Source: Roseiconus lacunae (lineage in GTDB: Bacteria > Planctomycetota > Planctomycetia > Pirellulales > Pirellulaceae). Taken from it: 64,000 nucleotides of DNA. Below the pieces are notes generated by a model. The model saw only the letters and a program-made list of their open reading frames with translations. It ran no database searches and was not told the origin of the DNA. Below, in pieces: positions 59,357 to 64,000 of this stretch; positions within the stretch are counted from its first letter, which is position 1; every line of letters begins with the position of its first letter. Position numbers and translations under genes: made by a program. The stretch lies in the NCBI RefSeq assembly GCF_008312935.1, contig NZ_VSZO01000002.1, forward strand, positions 62,001 through 126,000. Direction: 5' to 3'.

Positions 59357-60430
59357 GTGAGATCGGATAATCTTTCAGTGGTCACGTCATCGATTGGGAT
59401 CGACATCGGCGGTGCGAACCTGAAGTACGCCAGCCGAAACGGCATCACCCGATCGGTCGACTTCCCGCTGTGGCTCCGCAGCGATCAGCTCGCCGGTCAA
59501 CTGATCGATGATCTCGCACAACTCCCCACTCCGGGGCGACTGCTCATCACGATGACCGGCGAACTTGCCGATTGTTTTCTAGATCGTGCGCAAGGCGTCG
59601 AAGAAATCATCCAGCAGGCGAATCAGGCGGCATCTTTTCTGGGCGTTCCGTTGACGATCTATGGCGTCGGTAATCGATGGTTCACCGCCGACGAAGCGAT
59701 GGGAAATGTCGAGTGCATCGCGGCGGCAAATTGGCACGCGTTGGCCAGTTTTATCGGGGGGAGTTGCGTCGAGACCAGCGACAGTACGGCGGGCGAACTC
59801 GTTAAGGAGCACCGGCACGCGTTGCTGGTTGATATCGGAAGCACCACCACTGATTTGATTCCGATCTTTGCAGGCCAAGTCGCAACGCAGGCGAGAACGG
59901 ACTTCGATCGTCTCCGAGAAGGATCGCTGGTGTATGTCGGCGGCGAACGCACACCGGTCTGTACGCTGGTCGATCGATTGGAATGGAACGGCCAATCGGT
60001 ACCCGTCATGCGAGAAGTGTTCAGCACGATTGACGACGTTCGATTATTGTTGGGGTATTCGAATGAATCGGATTCTTGCGAAACCGCAGACGGGAAGCCG
60101 CGGGACCTTTTTCATGCCGCCAATCGACTCGCGAGAATGATCGGCCTGGGACATCGCGAAGTGTCCGTTGAAAATGCACGCCAGCTTGCCGGACAAGTCC
60201 ACCTTGCGGCCAAGCGTCTGATCGAAGAAGGCTTCACCACGTTGACTCAACAATGGACTTGGTTAGATCGAACGACCGTGATTGTTTCTGGACATGTCAA
60301 TGACTTGCTACCCGGCATCGCAACTAATCAACCGAGACTGCTCAGCGAAGAACTCGGCGAAGCACTCTCGCGTGCGGCCCCGGCGTATGCGCTCACTCGT
60401 CTCTGGGAGTCACGGGCGTGCGACGCGTGA
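59357..60430 (+). CDS. Hydantoinase/oxoprolinase-like protein, probable MfnF of methanofuran synthesis
   Basis: 357 residues from the GTG at 59357; another GTG at 59378 is possible and neither has a clear ribosome-binding site. The ASKHA-type nucleotide-binding motif GIDIGGANLKYAS is at the N-terminus, then MTGELADCF, and a second phosphate loop, LLVDIGSTTTDLIPIFAGQV, near residue 155. The block TDFDRLREGSLVYVGGERTP is typical of the H4MPT-linked C1 pathway family once labelled hydantoinase-like. In methanogens its member MfnF joins the aminomethylfuran diphosphate to gamma-glutamyltyramine. It ends inside the first codons of the next gene, with a 13-nt overlap. Confidence 0.83.
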   Translation: MRSDNLSVVTSSIGIDIGGANLKYASRNGITRSVDFPLWLRSDQLAGQLIDDLAQLPTPGRLLITMTGELADCFLDRAQGVEEIIQQANQAASFLGVPLTIYGVGNRWFTADEAMGNVECIAAANWHALASFIGGSCVETSDSTAGELVKEHRHALLVDIGSTTTDLIPIFAGQVATQARTDFDRLREGSLVYVGGERTPVCTLVDRLEWNGQSVPVMREVFSTIDDVRLLLGYSNESDSCETADGKPRDLFHAANRLARMIGLGHREVSVENARQLAGQVHLAAKRLIEEGFTTLTQQWTWLDRTTVIVSGHVNDLLPGIATNQPRLLSEELGEALSRAAPAYALTRLWESRACDA

Positions 60431-60996
60431 TCAAACTTGGCGGCAGCCTGCTATTGCGTCCAAATTTGTCGAGTGCTTTTCAACGTTGGTTAGCACAGCA
60501 GTCCCCGGCGGACAATTATGTCATCGTCGGAGGCGGCCGATTGATCGACGCGGTTCGCGAACTTCATGCCATTCATGCGTCCTCGGCCGCTTGGACGCAT
60601 TGGAATTGCGTTCAACTTCTGCAGACAACTTTTCACTGGCTATCAAGCCAATTCCCCCACGCTTCGACGATTACGACAAGTGACCAATTTCAGTCGTCAA
60701 TTCAACAGACGTCCAGCGATCGGCTCTGTTTCGTCCAAGTCGATGCGTTCTATTTCCCGACTGATGAAGTAGTATTGCCCGAGGACTGGCGCACCACCAC
60801 TGATGCGATCGCGGGATACTTAGGAAAGATCATCGATGCCGATGAAGTGGTGTTGTTAAAGTCTTGTGACGCCAGTTCACTGGAGTCACTTCAGCGATGG
60901 GCCGATCGCGGCATCATCGATGAAGCGATGCCATTGATTGCCGAAGGGATGCCGCCGGTTAGAATCGTCAACTTCAAAGAGTGGCTTGCCCAATGA
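60418..60996 (+). CDS. Amino-acid-kinase-family protein, probable MfnE of methanofuran synthesis
   Basis: 192 residues from the GTG at 60418, overlapping the MfnF-like gene by 13 nt. The amino-acid-kinase fold is marked by VIKLGGSLLLRP at the start, YVIVGGGRLIDAVRELHA, a WRTTTDAIAGYLGKIIDADE block that contains the conserved Ser/Thr-Asp pair, and VVLLKSCD. In methanogens MfnE phosphorylates the aminomethylfuran phosphate to the diphosphate used by MfnF. At under 200 residues it is shorter than ordinary amino-acid kinases but fits this group. The stop overlaps the ATG of the carbamoyltransferase (ATGA). Confidence 0.8.
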   Translation: MRRVIKLGGSLLLRPNLSSAFQRWLAQQSPADNYVIVGGGRLIDAVRELHAIHASSAAWTHWNCVQLLQTTFHWLSSQFPHASTITTSDQFQSSIQQTSSDRLCFVQVDAFYFPTDEVVLPEDWRTTTDAIAGYLGKIIDADEVVLLKSCDASSLESLQRWADRGIIDEAMPLIAEGMPPVRIVNFKEWLAQ

Positions 60997-62753
60997 CAGC
61001 GATCTTGGGAATTTCGGCGTTCTACCATGACTCGGCAGCCGCACTGGTGGTCGACGGAAAAATCATTGCCGCCGCACAAGAAGAACGCTTTAGCCGGATA
61101 AAACACGATGCAAGCTTCCCGACACATGCAATCCGGTATTGCCTAAGCGAAGCCGGAATCGATGAGAGTGATTTGGACTTCGTTGGGTTTTACGAAAAGC
61201 CCCTTTTAAAATTCGATCGCCTGCTGGAAACGTATCTTTCATTCGCCCCCGAGGGTTTCCATTCGTTCCGACGCGCGATCCCGAATTGGGTTTCTGAAAA
61301 ACTGCGATTGCGGTGGAAAATTAAACGCGGGCTGAATCGAAAGTATCGACGTCGAATCGTTTTTTGCACGCACCACCAATCGCATGCGGCGAGCGCGTTC
61401 TTTCCATCGCCGTTTGATGATGCGGCAGTTCTGACGATGGACGGCGTTGGCGAATGGGCTTCAACGACACTCGGTTATGGTACTGGCAATACAATCACGT
61501 TGACCGACGAATTACGGTTTCCGCACTCGTTGGGGCTGCTGTATTCCGCGTTCACTTACTACTGCGGTTTTCGCGTCAATTCTGGTGAATACAAATTGAT
61601 GGGGCTGGCGCCTTATGGAAAACCACGCTTCAAGGATCTGATCGAGGATAAGCTGATCCGGATCAACGATGACGGTTCGTTCGAGTTGAACCTCGAATAT
61701 TTTGGTTATTGCCAATCGTTGCGAATGACCAATAAGCACTTCAATCGCTTGTTCGGACGCCCGCCCAGGACACCAGAAGCTCCACTCGAAGAATTTTATC
61801 AAGACGTTGCCGCTTCGATCCAAGTCGTTACCGAAGACATCGTTTTAAAAACCGCGCGGACGTTGTATCAGAAGACCGGAAAAGACAATCTTTGCCTGGC
61901 CGGAGGCGTCGCGCTGAACTGTGTCGCCAACGGACGCTTGCTGCGTGAGGGGCCCTTCAAGAATCTTTGGATTCAGCCCGCGTCAGGTGATGCCGGAGGT
62001 GCTCTCGGGGTCGCCCTGCTAATTTGGCATCAGCTACTACGGCAACCGCGTTCACGATCGTCGGTCAAGGCGGCCAGTGCCGACGATAGCCAGCGTGGTA
62101 GTTTGCTCGGACCGCGTTATGACGGCGACCAGGTAGCGTCGATGCTAGACCAACGATCGATTCCGTACCAACGGTTTGACGACCAAGAACGGCTGAACGA
62201 TTACTTGGTGAATCTACTAGCCGACGGAATGGTGGTCGGTCGGTTTTCCGGTCGAGCCGAATATGGTCCGCGAGCACTTGGCAACCGAAGCATCATGGGT
62301 GACCCCAGAATCACAGACATGCAGTCAACGATGAACTTGAAAATCAAGTTTCGCGAATCGTTCCGCCCGTTCGCCCCGGTGGTGCTTGCCGATCATGCTC
62401 GCGATTACTTCGATCTGGAAGCAGGCGTCGAGAGCCCTTACATGCTGTTAGTTTGCGACGTAAAAACAACAACGTTACCGGCAATTACGCATGTCGATTC
62501 AAGTGCACGCGTGCAAACGGTTGATGGGAAAGAAAACCCTGCACTGGCACGACTACTCGAAGCATTTTACGAAAAGACTGGATGCCCTGTCCTTATCAAC
62601 ACCAGTTTCAACGTGCGAGGTGAACCAATTGTGGGGACACCTGACGACGCGCTTCGATGTTTCCTAAGGACCGAAATGGACGCCGTCGTAATTGAAAACT
62701 GCGTCGTCGAAAAGAAATCGCTTATGCTTCATCGACATCCGCCGCCCGGGTAA
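60993..62753 (+). CDS. NodU/CmcH-family carbamoyltransferase
   Basis: 586 residues from the ATG at 60993, which overlaps the preceding TGA by ATGA. The N-terminal Kae1-like domain has ILGISAFYHDSAAALVVDGK, then AAQEERFSRIKHD, THHQSHAASAFFPSPFDDA with the HxxxH metal motif, and LTMDGVGEWAST. The C-terminal domain has LCLAGGVALNCVANG, PASGDAGGALG, GRFSGRAEYGPRALGNRSI and VLINTSFNVRGEPIV. Such enzymes move a carbamoyl group from carbamoyl phosphate, through carbamoyl-AMP, to a hydroxyl or amino group of sugars and secondary metabolites. Its acceptor here is unknown. The coupling to the mfn-like genes suggests a link to the cofactor or to a nearby pathway, but the family's usual partners are different. 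Confidence 0.9.
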   Translation: MTAILGISAFYHDSAAALVVDGKIIAAAQEERFSRIKHDASFPTHAIRYCLSEAGIDESDLDFVGFYEKPLLKFDRLLETYLSFAPEGFHSFRRAIPNWVSEKLRLRWKIKRGLNRKYRRRIVFCTHHQSHAASAFFPSPFDDAAVLTMDGVGEWASTTLGYGTGNTITLTDELRFPHSLGLLYSAFTYYCGFRVNSGEYKLMGLAPYGKPRFKDLIEDKLIRINDDGSFELNLEYFGYCQSLRMTNKHFNRLFGRPPRTPEAPLEEFYQDVAASIQVVTEDIVLKTARTLYQKTGKDNLCLAGGVALNCVANGRLLREGPFKNLWIQPASGDAGGALGVALLIWHQLLRQPRSRSSVKAASADDSQRGSLLGPRYDGDQVASMLDQRSIPYQRFDDQERLNDYLVNLLADGMVVGRFSGRAEYGPRALGNRSIMGDPRITDMQSTMNLKIKFRESFRPFAPVVLADHARDYFDLEAGVESPYMLLVCDVKTTTLPAITHVDSSARVQTVDGKENPALARLLEAFYEKTGCPVLINTSFNVRGEPIVGTPDDALRCFLRTEMDAVVIENCVVEKKSLMLHRHPPPG

Positions 62754-62852
62754 GTCGGAGAGTATTTGCCCGTCGGGTTATCATCATCCAAACCCAAACA
62801 CGGGGTCGAGATGGCACTTGTGCTTCGACCATCTAAAATCTTCGGGTTCGGC

Positions 62853-62917
62853 TCATCAGCGGACGGGCGTACCCCGGTGATTGCAACGAAACCGTGGCTA
62901 ACGCCATGCGGCTAATC
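62853..62917 (+). repeat. Dispersed inverted repeat, copy C
   Basis: CATCAGCGGACGGGCGTACC, then CCGGTGATTGCAACGAAACC, then GTGGCTAACGCCATGCGGCT (62894-62913). The arms are imperfectly complementary. It lies 100 nt after the carbamoyltransferase stop and ahead of the response-regulator terminator. Confidence 0.7.
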
Positions 62918-62951
62918 CTTATTTCAAAAGTTGACGAAGCATTTGCCCAAC

Positions 62952-62975
62952 AAAAAACGCCGCCCGAAGGCGGCG
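62952..62975 (-). terminator. Rho-independent terminator of the response regulator gene
   Basis: On the minus strand, CGCCGCC, a TTCG tetraloop and GGCGGCG are followed by six T. It starts about 38 nt after the stop of the response regulator. A very clear intrinsic terminator. Confidence 0.9.
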
Positions 62976-63012
62976 CGAGGGAAGTTCTTTCGAAAGCGAC
63001 TTGCATCGATGA

Positions 63013-63666
63013 CTACTTCGTGTCCAACCGAGTCCGTAGGATGGCAAAGTCGGCAACCGAGTCCGCTTGCAACTTTCGCAACGCTGACTGTCGACGCCGG
63101 TCAACCGTCCTAGGACTGATCGACAATTGACGTGAGATCTCGCGATTGGGAAACCCCTTGGTCGCTAAATCTAATACCGCCGACTCCTCGCTGGTCAGTT
63201 GGCCAAGCAACCGCTCGGCTTCTGCGATCTTCGAGCTACGCTGTTGGTCTTCCTCCGAACGCTGCATTGCCAATTCAATTTCATCGGCAAGCTGCTGCAG
63301 ATGAAATGGTTTCTCGACAACACTGACGGCGCCCAGTTTCATCGCATCAACCGCCGTTTGAACGTCGGCAAATGCGGTCAGTAGGATGACTGACAAACAG
63401 GAGTCGCTCGCCGTAAGTCGACGAATCAATTCGACACCGCCCATCTCTGGCATCCGTAAGTCACTGATGACACAACCGACTTCGTCAGCCTTGGCGGCCT
63501 CGAGTAGTTTTTTGGGATGATCGAAGGTAACGGGTTGATAGCCAAACTCTCGAAGCGACATTGCCAGACTTGTGAGAAACTCTCGCTCGTCATCGACAAT
63601 GTAAAGCGACTTGGGTTGGGCCCTTTCGGTGAATTCATTCACCGGAGAAGAAAGTGATGAGATCAT
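63013..63666 (-). CDS. FixJ/NarL-type response regulator
   Basis: 217 residues. The receiver domain (about 20-135) has the acidic pair D25-D26, phosphorylatable D69 in CVISDLRMPEMGG, T97 in LLTAFADVQ and K119 in VEKPF. The C-terminal LuxR-type helix-turn-helix (about 153-210) reads LTSEESAVLDLATKGFPNRE and ISRQLSISPRTVDRRRQSAL. This is the FixJ arrangement. No sensor kinase gene is in the window; it may lie beyond base 64000 or elsewhere. The terminator at 62952-62975 ends its transcript. Confidence 0.93.
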   Translation of the reverse strand: MISSLSSPVNEFTERAQPKSLYIVDDEREFLTSLAMSLREFGYQPVTFDHPKKLLEAAKADEVGCVISDLRMPEMGGVELIRRLTASDSCLSVILLTAFADVQTAVDAMKLGAVSVVEKPFHLQQLADEIELAMQRSEEDQQRSSKIAEAERLLGQLTSEESAVLDLATKGFPNREISRQLSISPRTVDRRRQSALRKLQADSVADFAILRTRLDTK

Positions 63667-64000
63667 AGAGGCGTGACCGTCCGCAGGGATAAGTAAGCCA
63701 GCCAGATCAGCTCAAAATAAACGATGCTGATTTCAGCGAGCTTATTCCGGAATGAAAAGAATGAAACCAAACGGTGTTACAACGAACACCGCTGCGATGT
63801 TTCCAGTGATCAGACGCCACAGCCGATCCTTCGGTGCAACAGTGTTGACTGCTTCGAGGACGCTGATCCTTTAGACACCATCTCTGAGTCTATGCGATTT
63901 CATGCACTATCGCCAAGGAACTTCGCATTTGCGAAACAGTTTTTTTCGTTTTTGTCCAAACGACACTTGCCTAAAAGCGTCCTATCGACCTGGAAGTTCG
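63667..64000. other. Region upstream of the response regulator to the window end
   Basis: 334 nt without a supported gene. A minus-strand open stretch of about 35 codons (roughly 63743-63848) ends in a hydrophobic tail, but has no ATG or ribosome-binding site. A weak TTCGC/GCGAA hairpin followed by T occurs near 63926-63946. Confidence 0.35.

Noticed and set aside
63743-63848. Short minus-strand hydrophobic open frame near the window end
   Set aside because: About 35 codons without a usable start codon or ribosome-binding site; probably chance.

Overview
The window looks like a chromosomal segment of a marine planctomycete of the Rhodopirellula/Pirellulaceae type. Supporting signs are a 4,290-residue surface protein whose N-terminus carries the planctomycetal LESLEDRRLLA-type export motif, a sigma factor paired with a membrane Ser/Thr kinase carrying a propeller-like C-terminus, an unusually large membrane protein, TPR-rich secreted proteins, genes for methanofuran-type C1 cofactor synthesis, and a 60-70 nt intergenic inverted repeat present in four places. 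No rRNA, tRNA, CRISPR array, prophage or intact transposon was found.

Layout. 1-2.7 kb: a 3'-truncated YjhG/YagF-type sugar-acid dehydratase and an aldehyde dehydrogenase, separated by an 18-bp tandem repeat that contains the dehydrogenase stop codon. 3.0-7.5 kb: Ser/Thr kinase and ECF-like sigma factor. 7.5-21.3 kb: a long leader and the giant beta-solenoid/Calx-beta/PKD/RTX-like protein. 21.6-26.5 kb: LysM/L,D-transpeptidase-like protein, NhaC-type antiporter, REP-like palindrome, asnS. 26.6-34.3 kb: 2,009-residue membrane protein, a possible PD-(D/E)XK-like protein, pyrE. 34.5-42.9 kb: two TPR proteins and a small secreted protein on the minus strand, divergent from a tandem pair of membrane-anchored paralogues. 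43-44.4 kb: malate dehydrogenase, then a stretch with gene relics. 44.4-49.2 kb: acyl-CoA dehydrogenase-like protein, a probable glucosylglycerate phosphorylase, glycerate kinase, GNAT protein. 49.4-52.9 kb: rpsA with a clear terminator, and a glucose-dehydrogenase-like enzyme. 53.2-58.3 kb: SufR-like regulator and sufC-sufB-sufD-sufT-like genes with a good operator candidate. 58.3-62.8 kb: ATP-grasp, hydantoinase-like and amino-acid-kinase-like proteins matching MfnD, MfnF and MfnE of methanofuran synthesis, ending in a translationally coupled carbamoyltransferase. 63.0-63.7 kb: FixJ-type response regulator.

Functional links. The phosphorylase and glycerate kinase would form a short route from glucosylglycerate to glucose-1-phosphate and phosphoglycerate. 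The suf genes form a self-regulated Fe-S assembly operon without a local cysteine desulfurase. The three mfn-like genes would supply the C1 carrier for the tetrahydromethanopterin-linked pathway known from planctomycetes, and lie only 14 nt after the suf block. The most interesting items are the mfn-carbamoyltransferase coupling, the giant repeat protein, the dispersed inverted repeat at gene ends, and the TPR/paralogue block at 34-43 kb, whose function I cannot name. All functional calls come from reading motifs by eye; no database search was possible.
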